Program-made: the position numbers and the translations under genes
Shown here: one piece after another, positions 43,865 through 55,258 of the stretch
Position numbering within the stretch: position 1 is the first letter of the stretch
How the letters are laid out: every line of letters starts with the position of its first letter
Assembly (NCBI GenBank): GCA_001910725.1
Contig: MJGA01000009.1
Coordinates: 310,001-374,000 of the forward strand
Direction of reading: 5' to 3'
DNA length: 64,000 bases
DNA from: Phanerodontia chrysosporium
Taxonomy: Eukaryota; Basidiomycota; Agaricomycetes; Polyporales; Phanerochaetaceae
The notes under the pieces: generated by a model
Database searches by the model: none
Seen by the model: only the letters and a program-made list of their open reading frames with translations
What the model was told of the DNA's origin: nothing

Positions 43865-45957
43865 ATGGCCTTGAGGGCCTTGCGTTTGTCGTTATGCCTT
43901 CCGTGCTTGGTTCATTACGCGTTTTCGCTCCCGCTAGATGCCGTGCCTACGGATGGTCTGGACACCAGCACAGAAATCGTTGTCGTTACCGCGGTAGTCA
44001 CGTCGAACGTGGAAGTCCTGGAGACCTCCACCGTGCTGCTCACGTCCACGCCGGCCTCCCAGCCTACGCCAACGCCTGGTTCAACAAGTCCTGTCGCTTC
44101 TCCGACACCGTCTGTGCAGCCCCCGTTGCCTGCTCCTTTCACACCTGCTCCTGTACCCACGCCCTCGCCTCCACCTGTGCCCTCGACGATCATTGACATG
44201 GTCACCGTCACTGATACGGTCACGCCACCAGCGGTCACTGTCACCGTCGAAGACCCTCCTGTAACAATCACCGAAGTCATCACCACCTCGTCCGCTAATG
44301 CTGCCCCAGTATCAACATCTCCTCCCGCCGATTCTGCGCCGAGCTCATCTCCTGTGAACGCAACTGCGTGGACTGCTCCCGCGCAGATGACGGACCTCTC
44401 GTGCTTCAACGTCTCGCACTTCGCGTACGGACAAAGCAACATGCAGATCGTGCAGGGCATCCCTGCGACAGCGAGTCCCACAGGCGCGGCGGCACTCGCG
44501 GTTCCATCTGCCGTTCCCGGCGCGCCGCCATGGGACAACTCCTCGTCGGTCATCCAACTGTTCTACCCTGCGGGCTCGGTGAATCCGACGACGCAGCCGC
44601 AGGGCGGAGCAGACTTCTACGCTACGCCGCTCGATATTAGCCGGGCGCAGAACGTGAGCCTCGAGTACAGCGTGTTCTTCCCCGCCGACTTCGACTGGGT
44701 CCGTGCGGGCAAGCTGCCGGGGATATACGGCGGGCACAAGACGTGCTCCGGTGGCGACGACGCGCTGTCGTGTTTCAGCACGCGCCTCATGTGGCGCGAG
44801 GGCGGCGCGGGCGAGCTGTATCTCGTGAGTGTAGGCCATGTCTTCTGGGATGTGATGCTGACGCGTAGGACAGTACGCGCCGAAGGATAGGCAAACCGAG
44901 GCATTGTGCTCTACGCCGCCCTTGTCGGTGTGCGACGCGACATATGGGCTCTCGATCGGACGCGGTGCCTGGAACTTCACGCCCGGCGCGTGGACGCACA
45001 TCCGCCAAACCGTGTGGCTGAACAACCCCGGACTGCAGGACGGCGGCTTCGTGCTCGAGGTCGACGGCTCGCCTGTGATTAATCGCACGGACGTGTTCTA
45101 CCGTGATGTCGCGTCCGCGACGCCGCCTGCTGACGATGGGGGCGACGGTGGGGGCGATCCGGATTATGACGAGCCTGAAGACGGAGGCGACGCTGGGGAT
45201 GAACCCGAGCAAGGAGGTGACGATAATGGCGATGATGGCGGGGGCGGGGACGACGGAGGCGATGATAATGATTCGGGAGACGACAGTGGCGGAGATGACG
45301 ATGACTCTGGAGGGTCTGGGGACGACACGGCCCCGTCGCCTAGTCCATCCCCCGCCGACCCATCTCCGACACCCAGCCCGCCCCAAAATCCTGCACCTAA
45401 TCCACCACCTGCTCCGGCGCCTGCACCAGCGCCCTCACCGCAAACACCTCAAGCACCACCTTCTGCTCCTGCGCAAGATCCCGGACTCGGCGGTCTTCTG
45501 GGTCCATTAGCTCCCTTGTTGAATGGTCTGGGGTCCACCCTCCCCCTGAAAAGGCAGGACCCGGTGAATGCACCGTACGGTCTTACAGGCCCATCGGCTT
45601 CGCCCGCGCCAGTGACACCGACTGAAGCAGCCAATACTCAATACGACACCGCAACTGCGACGACAACGTCTACAGCATCGACCCAGACGGTTGTAGTGCA
45701 GACAACCGTCACAACAACCGCGTTTGTCGAACAGGCGACCTCGCCCGCTGAACCCCTGCAGGTTCTTAGCAGTCAGGATTCGCAACCTATTGGGTTCTCT
45801 GGGCTATTTTTCAGGTGCGCAGAGGTGAGCTTGTGCTATACTCCGAAATTGACGATTATTGTCCAGTTCGTTCTTTGGCGGGCACGAAGACGATTACAAG
45901 ACGCCTCGGGACCAGTACACTTGGTTCAAGGATTTTTCTATGACTATCAACAATTGA
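43865..45957 (+). CDS. PL14-type polysaccharide lyase, secreted, with low-complexity inserts
   Basis: Secreted lyase-like protein. Signal peptide MALRALRLSLCLPCLVHYAFS. Then a Ser/Thr/Pro mucin-like stretch of about 130 residues. The catalytic-type domain has LEYSVFFPADFDWVRAGKLP, GIYGGHKTCSGGDDAL, LMWREGGAGELYL (intron here) and WTHIRQTVWLNN. After VINRTDVFYRDV about 210 residues of Asp/Gly-rich and then Pro-rich sequence interrupt the domain, before the last exon returns to FFGGHEDDYKTPRDQY and WFKDFSMTINN (stop at 45957). Last intron starts gtgcgc and ends gtccag. Substrate probably a uronic-acid glycan, not certain. Confidence 0.82.
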
Positions 45958-46298
45958 TTTAGTTATATTTTCTCTGCTCAAACCCCCGCTTCCTACCGTA
46001 CTTCAAGTTCGTTCACTGAACCTACTACACTCTGCGCTTTAGTCGATCCCTGCCTCTGTTTGATCTGTCCAGTTGTTCATGGCCACGCAGTGCGTGTAGC
46101 GTACTTTGTTACCAAACGTATGGGCTAGGCAATATTTGGGCTATGTCACCTAGCATGACGATTACCTTGAGGGATGTTGGACGCCAGCGGGCGGCCGGGA
46201 CACTGCTACGTTTTGGGCGCTAATGCGCAATCATAGCTCTGTCGCGTACCGTCATCGACTCACCCTCCCATACCTCGGAACGCATAAGCAGGTCACAG
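45958..46298. other. intergenic between PL14 and ALG2
   Basis: 341 bp, nothing recognisable. Confidence 0.4.
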
Positions 46299-47983
46299 AT
46301 GGCACAGGAGAGGGGTGGTAGACGATTGAACATTGCCTTCGTCCATCCCGATCTCGGGATAGGTACGCATTCGTTGTGCACGACGGAGGACTCTCACGAA
46401 CATGGCATAGGTGGTGCTGAACGCTTGGTAGTCGATGCGGCCCTCGGTCTGCAGAAGCGAGGGCACAAAGTTGACATATACACTTCCCATCACGACCCGA
46501 AGCATTGCTTTGAAGAGACAAGAGATGGTACGTGACCCTTACCTCTCAGCAGAGCGTCTGTGACCGACGTTCAGGCACCCTCAGTGTCCATGCTATAACC
46601 CCACCCATCCCTCGTTCCTACAAGGGCAAGTTCCACATCTTGTTTGCGAACGCCCGACAGCTCCACCTTGTCGCCTATCTCCTGAGGCCCGGAGCTCCGA
46701 GATACGACGTGTACTTCGTAGACCAGCTCTCAACATGCGTTCCGCTGCTACGCGGCCTGGGTAGGACACGCGTAGTGTTCTACTGCCACTTTCCCGACAA
46801 GCTGCTAGCGGATGGCGCCTATGTGGAGGGACAGACGGGCAGGAAAGGCGGGTTGCTAAAGAGGGTGTATCGGCTCCCGGTTGACAAGTTGGAGGAGGTC
46901 ACCACTCGTGAGTGCACTCAACCTGAATCGCGAATGTGTCGTTGATCGAGGAGGACTTGTTTCAGGCAATGCGGACGTTATACTTGCCAACTCTCAATTC
47001 ACCGCCCGAGTCTTCAAAGCACACTTCCCGTCAATTGGATCAATTCCTGCTGTCGTATACCCTGGCATCAATCTTGCTGCCTACGATCATGTCGTCGCGG
47101 ACAGCTCAAACGCGGATGTCGCTCAAGCACACTCGTAAGGTCTACCTCTATGGGCAAGGCTTCAACTCACCATATGCGCAGTGACCGACCGACTCTTCTG
47201 TCACTGAACCGGTTCGAAGCCAAGAAGAATGCGGCCCTCGCAATTGACTCTTTCGCGGCGCTGTTAAAGACGATGGAACCAGATTCAAAGTATGCTAACC
47301 TTCGTTTGGTGGTCGCAGGTACGTCTCATGCGATTACTGCCTGCCCTTGCTAATGACCTACAGGTGGATACGATCCTCGATTGGAGGATAACATGATGAC
47401 GCTTGTTAAGCTCATCGATAGAGCCAAGGCTCACTCGCTGACCTACAACGTGATTACGCCCAAATCATCCTCGACGAACGTCCCACCGTTCAATACTACC
47501 GAGAAAGACCCCTCGGTTCTATTCCTTCTCAACTTCACCACCGCACAGCGGTCTGCCCTTCTCAATTCGCCTTCGACCCTGGCTCTCCTGTACACCCCGG
47601 CCAACGAGCACTTTGGTATTGGCCCTGTCGAAGCCATGTACTGCGGTTTGCCTGTGCTTGCCTGCAACAGTGGTGGCCCGACAGAGAGCATAGTAGACGA
47701 GGACGGTCGGCGCACTGGCTGGCTTCGTGAACCCGATGCCACTGTCTGGGCAGAAACCCTGAAGGACATTGTCAGCCTGTCCTCCGAAGAGCGGTCAGCC
47801 CTCGCAGAACGTGCGAAGCGCCGCGCCATCGAGAACTTCAGCATGGACGCCATGGCAAGCGGCATCGCAGATGCTTTGCAGACGGCGGCCGCTCTTGGGC
47901 CCGTCAAACGGTCTGGTGCCATCTGGACGCTATTCTTCGCTCTGCTATGGGCTTGGGTCGCTCTCGCTTTCATGCGTAGATAA
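46299..47983 (+). CDS. ALG2: ALG2 alpha-1,3/1,6-mannosyltransferase
   Basis: Adds the second and third mannose to the dolichol-linked N-glycan precursor on the cytosolic ER face. Start [22 protein letters not shown], then [81 protein letters not shown]-terminal GT4 part: [11 protein letters not shown], then the donor-site [20 protein letters not shown] and [10 protein letters not shown]-terminal hydrophobic anchor [18 protein letters not shown] follows. Six or so exons with short introns, all in frame. Ends at 47983. Confidence 0.93.
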
Positions 47984-48234
47984 ATGTCTGGGAATCCCGG
48001 GATAATTTATACAGACTACACCTAATTACAACAATGGATGGTACATCGAGTTTTGCCAAGTATGTCTCGAGAATGTGGTACAGTGCTACGGATAACACAA
48101 ATCAGCAAGAGTCGGTCTAAGTACAACAGGTAGGACTACAGAAAGATAGCAAAGGGCACGTGCTAAGTAATAGCAGATAAGTCATCCAACAAATGAGAAG
48201 AGATCCTGATAATCCGACTAGGGGTATAAGCTGC

Positions 48235-49872
48235 TCAGCTGTCCTCACCAGAGTCTGAGGTCGTGGTATTTTGCTCGGACAGCGTGCGGGAGCTTCGGGA
48301 GGGTGCGCGCGAAGGCACTCTGGACGTTGCCCGAGACGTTCCCCTCGATCGTGCCCTGCGCGCAGCCCGTTCGTCTTCCTGGCGCGCCTGTTCCTCTCGC
48401 GCCTGGTGCTCGCGTATTTCTGCCTCCGTCATCGGATATCGTTGCAGACACTTGAGCTCGAACACGGCTGGGAGATCTACACCGCTCGCGAGATCCTTGA
48501 GGAGCCCCTCGCTTGCCTCGACGACGCCGCCGAACATCGTTTGGAGGCCGAGCCAATCGCAGCGCAGAAGAGTGTTGAACATGCGCCCGCCGGGAACGCC
48601 GTGGGCCGTCGAGCGATTGTGCCAGTACGCCTGGCCGACGAGGCGGCGGTGGCTGGCGGGCGCGTTCTCGAGCTGCTGCTGCGAGACGCGCGAGTACATG
48701 TACTCGTGAATGCTCTCGATCACGTCGCCACACGTCACGCCGAGCTCCTCGTCCGACGCGCGCACCTGCAGCTCCCAGGGCAGGCAGCGGCACAGAATGC
48801 GGAGCGACTTGACGCGCGGCCACGTCGCGGGCGAGTGCCGCCCCTCCGCCCACGAGCGGTGCCCCGGGTCGCTCGAGCGCTGGCATTGCGCCGTCGGGAA
48901 GAGCATGTTCCACTTCAGGTACGGCCGTTCATCGGGGTTCTCAGGCGGTGGCGCAAGGAGTGGGTTCAGTTCGAGCTTGGCTTTGACGACCTTCACCAGG
49001 AACGCGTCCAGCACAGGCCCATCTGCACCGCAGCGAGGTGAGCACGGATCTCTGCGACAGAAGCGGGAAGCACGCACAGCAGTTATCCTCGGACCACTTG
49101 TCGAACTTGTCGAGCCCGTCTGCACTCCCACGCGATGGCCTGTGGGTGGGCTGCGATCCACCCGTGGCTGCCGCGGCGACGCCTGCTGCCGCCGCCGCGG
49201 GCGGTGCCCCGAAGCCAGGCGGGACACCTGCCTGATGGAACGGCGTTGCGCCTGGCCAGGGTGTGCCGGGGAACGCGCCTGCAGGGGTGAAAGGCGTCGT
49301 AAAGGCTGCTGGTGGCGGCGCACCCCACCCCGCCCCGGCGAACTGGGCGAAGCCCATCTGTGCCGCCATCTGGGGGTGAGCCCCAAAGCCCTGCATGGGG
49401 TGCATCGCGGGTGTCGTCCCCGGCATCGCGCCGGGGCCAGCCCAGGGCGTGCCGTGCGTCGACGCGGGGACGGAGCCCGGTGCAGAGTGCGGTGACGGGT
49501 TCGCGAACACGGGGTATCCTGTCCAGTCGGTCGAGAAGCCGTTGGGCGCGAGCTGCGGCATCGATGGCGAGACGGCGGCCATACTTGGCGGGAGGCCCCC
49601 GCCAGGCAGTGCGACGGAAGGCATGAAGTATGAGCCCGGCGGCATGCCTGGCATTGCACCTGGCACGCTGAGATACGGCATTTGCTGTGTACCCGCGAAC
49701 GGCGTTGACGTGGGAAGGCGGCGGCGTAGTTGGGGCCAGAGGCCTGTTGCGAGCGCATCCAGTCCGGCATTCTGGGGGTAGATTGAGGTGAGAAGGTGGG
49801 CACCACAGGCGGCTGCACGGGCGACCGCCCCTCGGGAGTGGGAGGCTCGGGGATGACAGGCGTGAAATGCAT
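48235..49872 (-). CDS. DUF6699-domain protein with Pro-rich N-terminus, one apparent frameshift
   Basis: Basidiomycete protein. N-terminus MHFTPVIPEPPTPEGRSPVQ, then a Pro/Gly/Ala/Met-rich stretch (PYLSVPGAMPGMPPGSYFMP and on), an intron (gtgcgt..gtgcag) after SEDNC, then the DUF6699 domain: PYLKWNMLFP, LPWELQVRASDEELGVTC, GDVIESIHEYMYSRVSQQQL, TLLRCDWLGLQTMFGG. The end is Arg/Ser-rich (RARSRGTSRATSRVPSR). The frame breaks at GG 49717-49718; one extra base joins NYAAA to LPTSTPFAG. A long open frame through the middle in the other phase is Arg/Pro/Ser-rich and I regard it as false. Function unknown. Confidence 0.75.
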   Translation of the reverse strand: MHFTPVIPEPPTPEGRSPVQPPVVPTFSPQSTPRMPDWMRSQQASGPNYAAAFPRQRRSRVHSKCRISACQVQCQACRRAHTSCLPSHCLAGASRQVWPPSRHRCRSSRPTASRPTGQDTPCSRTRHRTLHRAPSPRRRTARPGLAPARCRGRHPRCTPCRALGLTPRWRHRWASPSSPGRGGVRRHQQPLRRLSPLQARSPAHPGQAQRRSIRQVSRLASGHRPRRRQQASPRQPRVDRSPPTGHRVGVQTGSTSSTSGPRITAVRASRFCRRDPCSPRCGADGPVLDAFLVKVVKAKLELNPLLAPPPENPDERPYLKWNMLFPTAQCQRSSDPGHRSWAEGRHSPATWPRVKSLRILCRCLPWELQVRASDEELGVTCGDVIESIHEYMYSRVSQQQLENAPASHRRLVGQAYWHNRSTAHGVPGGRMFNTLLRCDWLGLQTMFGGVVEASEGLLKDLASGVDLPAVFELKCLQRYPMTEAEIREHQAREEQARQEDERAARRARSRGTSRATSRVPSRAPSRSSRTLSEQNTTTSDSGEDS

Positions 49873-50626
49873 ATTCTGTGCCCGTTTTTGTTTTAATCTG
49901 GGAGCAGCGTCCTCGGCTAGGATGTTGTCTGTGCCTCAACGTGAGTTCTAATCTGTGCTGCACAGCGGGAAGGGGCAGCGAACCAAATACGGGGACGGAT
50001 GGCGGTGTGACTCGAGTACTCGCTGGGGGTGTCTCGCGGGTCCTGGGGCCAAGGGGATGACTTCGCTATGTAGATCTGGTATATGAGGGCTGTACATTGC
50101 ACTCAGGAAAATAGCATCTCACCAAATATAACACTGCCACAACACGAGGTTGTAGATTGATTGTTTTCGCCTACGCTGTACAGTACGGCCATCTGAGTGC
50201 GATTCCGTCCTCGGTGTGGAAAGCAAGCTTACCCGCAAAACGGTGAATGGCGATGGGTACTATATGCGGGAGCAGATGATATCTCAGAGTCAAGGTGAAG
50301 AGCGTCGTCTCCGCCTCGAGGCGAACCTTGGTCGCCGGGCTTGATCCGCGCCCGTCAAGGCAGCTTTCCCAGCGACCATTCCTTACATAAGGGCGACGTT
50401 ACAAGTGTGCTGCAAGTTGTATGCGGGCTGATCGTTACTGCAATAAAGCACGGATAGAAAACAAGATAGTGGCTCTCTAGACGATCCCCTAGTAGACGAG
50501 CAGAACAATGTCGAGTTGGAAACGCCATGTGGCGCTAGTGAAAACATTAGAAAGTACAAGTGGGTAGGGGCGCTACATGTAAGCGTGCCATGTTATTGTC
50601 CGCGGTGAACATAAGACAACTAAGGA
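49873..50626. other. intergenic, 754 bp
   Basis: No recognisable gene; 5' flank of one DUF6699 gene and 3' flank of the other. Confidence 0.4.
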
Positions 50627-51460
50627 TCAAGAATTAAGGAGCATGACGAAGATGTTAGGTGCCGAGAAGCCCAGGCGAGCTTTTGCGTAGGCATCCCTCC
50701 GAACCAGTTTCTCGAAGAACACCTTGTCTCTGAGCCAGTCTGTCATGTAGACGGAATCAGGTCAGAAGATCGATCAGAGAATCGAAATCACGCACCGACA
50801 CGCCTGAAGCGAGTGGGGAGTTGGGCAGGGGTGAAGTACGCATACATGCCGTTGTTCGCACTCGCCGCTGCATGTCTGCGCACTTGGTCTTGCACACGAG
50901 GGGAGAGTGTCTCGAACTCCTTATCTGTCACCATGTTTTCTGTGTAGCTATATTATTATCAGCCGACGCTTGGTTAACACGTTTCTCGAGGACCCACTCT
51001 TTCCAGATGCCCTGACAGATATCGCCCATTGTCACTCCGTTCGGGTTCTTCACGATCGTACACCATGGTGTGTATTCCGTGATTATCATAACCTCGGACA
51101 CTCGAGGCATGGTTGCGGGCTCCTCCTTTTGGGCAAAAGGCAGATCGCGGTCGCGTGCGTCGGCGTTGAACCCACTGGTTTGCCCTGTGGCGCACACGAG
51201 CAGGTCGGTTATGGATGAGCGAGAGGAGAGGCCTGGTAAGCATGCGCACCTGTGTTAAGATTGAAGAGTAGCTGGAAGCCCGGATTGCTGTTCGTTAGAA
51301 TGGGGTTGATCTCGAGCTCGGGGTTCAAGAGGTACAAGTCCGTCTGGGAGAGTACGGGGCCATCTAGTCCAGGACTGCTCAGCACGAGACGTTCAGGCTT
51401 CAATAGGGTACTCAACTCACAAGATGATCCTGGTGACCACTTTGCGATGGTATCAGCCAT
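50627..51460 (-). CDS. DUF6699-domain protein, short form
   Basis: Start MADTIAKWSPGSSCEL at 51460. Exon 1 ends LLFNLNT; intron gtgcgc..gccacag; then GQTSGFNADARDRDLP, PRVSEVMIITEYTPWC, VKNPNGVTMGDICQGIW; intron gtgtta..gacag; EFETLSPRVQDQVRRHAAAS; intron gtgcgt..atgacag; DWLRDKVFFEKLV and APNIFVMLLNS, stop 50627-50629. Domain core NPELEINPIL...W.I......G.T..D...I matches the DUF6699 gene 2 kb away, but without its Pro-rich tail. Function unknown. Confidence 0.72.
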
Positions 51461-52042
51461 AGCTGCTCTGGTTCTCGCGGGGGTGCGGCGTTGTGTTCAA
51501 AGGCCCGGGTAATAGCTCGCACTTGCCGTTGCAGCAGATAAAAGGGGAGGTATAGAGAGTCTAGGGATCGTCGAGTCAATACTGGTTGAGGGGCTCTACA
51601 AGGGCGGATAGCAAACAGGGTTACCCTGGCAGTTCGCGCATCTATCATCCTGCCTCGTTGTTCACGCATGAATTGCGGAGCGCCTGGGAGATTACCGCGC
51701 TGATAATGCTGTACAAGGACTCTATACGGAGTCTGCGCATCGAGTCATAGTCCGTGAAGTTTCGAGGTTGACAGTGAATAACGTGAAGATTACGCAGACG
51801 TCGCAGCGGTGGTCAGAGTCTGAGTCCAAGTCGCGCTGTAACTCGATCGTGTTCCGCGGTAGTGAGATTAGATCGCAAGATGATCGCTCAAAGATTAGAT
51901 AAGATTGAAGTGGTGCGCGCAATGCGAGGCCCGAACGAGGCTAAGCACCGATCCTCACCTTTACCATCTCGTCGCCCATCCCCCCGCTACAGGGCTCTCA
52001 CCTACACCGTATACCTCAATTCAATAGTCACTAGCAAGACAA
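51461..52042. promoter_or_regulatory. divergent upstream region of DUF6699 and CCDC124 genes
   Basis: 582 bp between two divergent starts. No TATA box evident; pyrimidine-rich stretch and CTCACCTACACC just before the CCDC124 start. Confidence 0.35.
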
Positions 52043-53055
52043 ATGGCCCGAAAGGCGGAAACGCGAAGAAGGAGTCCGGACGGGCGAAGAAGGCGGAGAA
52101 TGAGGCCAAGAAACAAGAGGCTGCTGCCGCAGAGAAGGTCTGTCGCCATCATGCTAAGCCCCAAGCGATTGCATGCTTATGCTCTGCATTTTTGGACGTA
52201 GGAGCGCCGTGAGGCTGAGAAGTGGTCCGATGGCGCAAAGAACAAGAATGCCGACAAGGAAGAGAAGCGCAAGGCCGAGCTCGCACGCAAGGCAGAGAAC
52301 GCGCGGCTGCTTGCGGAGGAGGAGGCATCCGCTCCTAAGGTCAAGGCCGCGCCGAAGGCGGGTGCGAAGAAGGCTGCGGCCAAGACTGCACCGAAGCCCG
52401 CAGGCCCCGGTGCCATTGCCGCGGGTGGAGGCATTGGGTCTAGCACTGCAGAGATCGCGAAGGAAGAGCCGGAGAGCTACTCTGCAACTGGTCTTGATAA
52501 TGCACTGGATCTACTGGAGACCGTGACTGCCAAGATGGACAAGGCAAGTATCGGTCAGCGGGCTGCCGGGATCGAGCAACATCCGGAGGTGCGTTCTTGC
52601 TTTACCGTGTTGGCCGCATGCGGTGCTCATCGCGCTGCGCTTCAGAGACGTTTCAAGGCGGCCTTCGAGGCCTACAAGGAACGGGAACTCCCCAAGCTCA
52701 AGGTCGAGGTATGGAATGCGGTGCACGCCTTGACCCGGGTATTCGTTCTGATACGCTGTACCCATCTAGCGTCCGGGTCTGCGCCTTCAACAATACCAGG
52801 TACAGTTCTAGTTATTCTTAGCTTTCTGCATTCATTACTGATCCGCCTGTTTACAGGAGGTGCTATTCAAGCAGTTCCAGAAGTCTCCCGAGAACCCGTA
52901 CGTATTCCTCTTGTCCATCGAAAGACGCATTTCATATATTGTGCTTTAGCTTCAACCAGACCACTGTGTCGTACGACGCCTCTAAGGACGAGAAAGTGGA
53001 GGCTCTCAAGAAAAAGCAGGAAGCAATCGAGAATCGCCTCCGCGATCGCTCTTAG
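52043..53055 (+). CDS. CCDC124/Lso2-like ribosome-associated coiled-coil protein
   Basis: Small basic protein of the CCDC124/Lso2 family, which binds idle ribosomes. N-terminal GPKGGNAKKESGRAKKAENE; coiled region KRKAELARKAENARLLAEEE; then TGLDNALDLLETVTAKMDKA, RRFKAAFEAYKERELPKLK, PGLRLQQYQEVLFKQFQKS, PENP and FNQTTVSYDASKDEKVE, ending ENRLRDRS at 53055. Five short introns reconstructed, all consistent. The ATG at 52043 is out of frame by one base. One extra G (ATGGG) would give MGPKGGN, so this may be another one-base dropout; otherwise the start is upstream. Confidence 0.8.
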
Positions 53056-53460
53056 ATACCACGTCATCTGCCGCATTCTATCCCTGCAACCCGACTGCCT
53101 TGTTGTGGCTATCGTAGTACGAGTCTCCTCTGTAAATGAGGCGTAGATGTAACTGAATGACCCGCCTTGCAGCATCAAGTGACAATGAACTCGATTATAT
53201 AATTTGTAGCTCACTTTTGTATTGTCAATCAAACATGTAGAACACTGCCGTTCCGTATACGGACGCTCATTCACACTCGTTACATGCTGTGCCCGCAGTA
53301 TGCGAAGAAAACGCCGCGTTCGCGCTGTGCTCACAGCCCACTGCGAAGGGACTGGAACATCAGGCGCCTAATGCGTCATGTCCACGTGGTCGGGCGCTTG
53401 CATCGCTTTAAAATTATTCTCGCTCGGTCTCTGCTCTCTGTTCTCCCTCACCACGTCGAC
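53056..53460. other. intergenic before the calcipressin gene
   Basis: 405 bp; open frame continues in phase upstream of the calcipressin ATG but has no family similarity. Confidence 0.35.
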
Positions 53461-54253
53461 ATGACCATCCACTCGCGCAACTCCTCCCTCTCCTCGTTGA
53501 GCCCAGTGTCTCCGACACGGAGCCCTTCGTCTCTACCGACGAGTGACTCGTCGCGGACGAACACTCTGGCTGTCACTCAGATACCGCGCGCGTTCTTTGA
53601 GCCCGTCGTGTTAGACGCTTTGCGACAGTATTTCGAGGGCTTCGGCGAGATCCATACGTGGGCACCGTTGAAGGCCTTCGGAAGGATTCTCGTCGTCTAC
53701 TACGATGAAGAGGCCGTCGAACTTGCCAAGGAGGGCTCCGATGGTCTCTTCATCGACACCGCCGGTGCACAGTGCGTCTTCTTACGCGTTGCCCTCGCTC
53801 CTTTGTCTGACGTATTCCCCCAGCCCCGGCGTGACGATCCGTGTCTACCGCGCTGACCCCACACCTCTTGAGCAACTCGACAGCCGTGATCTCCTTCGTC
53901 CCCCACAGCTCGAGAAGAACTTCCTGATCTCCCCACCCGGTTCGCCCCCAGTGGGCTGGGAGCAGATCAGGGAGGACCCACCGAACAGCACGCCACTCGC
54001 CGATGACCTCATTGCTGCCCTCAACAGACTGCAGGTCGAACGCGAGGGGCCGGTGGTGATCGAGACTGAGAACGAAGAGGGTATCACCATATTTGTCGAG
54101 GACTGCGACCGCGAGGCCGACGATCCGCAGTCAGACCACTCTGAGGATGATGAGTCGGAGTGGGTTTACGGCCAGACTCGCCGCCAATACAAGCCTACTC
54201 CAGCAATGCGTCCTCCGCCCACGTCCATGCCGCCACTAGCTGTCGGTGCATGA
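53461..54253 (+). CDS. calcipressin / regulator of calcineurin (Rcn1/RCAN)
   Basis: Calcineurin regulator. Start MTIHSRNSSLSSLSPVSP at 53461 (an in-frame ATG 177 nt upstream has no family match). RRM-like domain: NTLAVTQIPRAFFEPVVL, LRQYFEGFGEIHTWAPLK, GRILVVYYDEEAVELAK. Intron 53772-53823 (gtgcgt..ccccag). Then VTIRVYRADPTPLEQL, KNFLISPPGSPPVGWEQI (the hallmark ISPPGSPP motif), REDPPNSTPLADDLI. An acidic tail follows and ends at 54253. Spans about 246 residues. Confidence 0.88.
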
Positions 54254-55258
54254 CCTCCCTATCGTGAGTCTATGATTCATCTTGCCCTCGCTTTACTATT
54301 TCTGTACTGCTTCGTGTGATGATTATCATTTCAGACCTGTACCGACCTCTCGGGGTGTGCGGATAACTTGATATTGCCTTTTAATTTCTGACTCTTCTCT
54401 CTTATCGCTTCATAACTCGCATGCTGACATACACACTACTAGACTGCCACATCGCAACACTCGTATTTAGCTCATTTCTTCGCATGGTGAGTATCTGCTT
54501 CTGCTTAGACACATGGGATGAGAACATTCAGACCTGTGCTGACTCCTACATGGAGAAAACCAAATATTGCCAATTGTTCCTTCTGATGTCTATCGTTGTG
54601 CATTCTAGTGGACTGCATGCTGACTGTGTCTGTGTGCAGGTTGTCGTCTCTACAGGATTCAGGATCGTAATGCTGCACTTCGGATCTGGCTATCATTTGG
54701 ACTATATGCATATTCTTACTATACCTGTACTACTATACTATGTACGATAAATGGACCTCTGTTGGATTGATACCGTGCACGGTCACAAGTCTGTACCCTA
54801 GGATCTCCAGTAGGATGGGCAACCTGCTGTTCAATCATTGCCGGGATTGTACGTTCGCTCGAGTTCCTACCCTCAGCTTATCACCAGTGTCGAGTTCGAC
54901 CAAAACTATGGCGTTCTCAGAGTCGTCGGAATCGCGAACCACTTCGTGCGCCCACTGTCCCAGGTCCCGTGAATCAAAACCAACCGAAGTGTCGTCGCGG
55001 CGCCTGGGCAATATTCGGCCATGAAGTCGGGACCGAGGATATATCGGTGAAAGGACCTGGTTCATCGCGACTGTAAGCTTCCCTGACGGAGTAGCATCTG
55101 TGCTCGGGACTCTTTGGCAAAGGTCAAATAACTATGATAGAGGTATGGCTACATGCAGTAAGGGTATAATATACAAAATGAAGGTGAAGCCAGATTAAAC
55201 TTAGCCTAACACTACGAGTATCCCTTCAAGTCCACAATCAATGTCTAACTCCCGGTCG
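54254..55258. other. intergenic, about 1 kb
   Basis: Short open frames on both strands (for example 54835-55065 minus, 76 codons, MNQVLSPIYPRSRLHG) without recognisable motifs. No RNA gene seen. Confidence 0.4.

Noticed and set aside
48941..49700. Long Arg/Pro/Ser open frame inside the DUF6699 gene
   Set aside because: Biased composition from reading a GC-rich Pro/Gly/Ala coding stretch in another phase; the other frame is natural.
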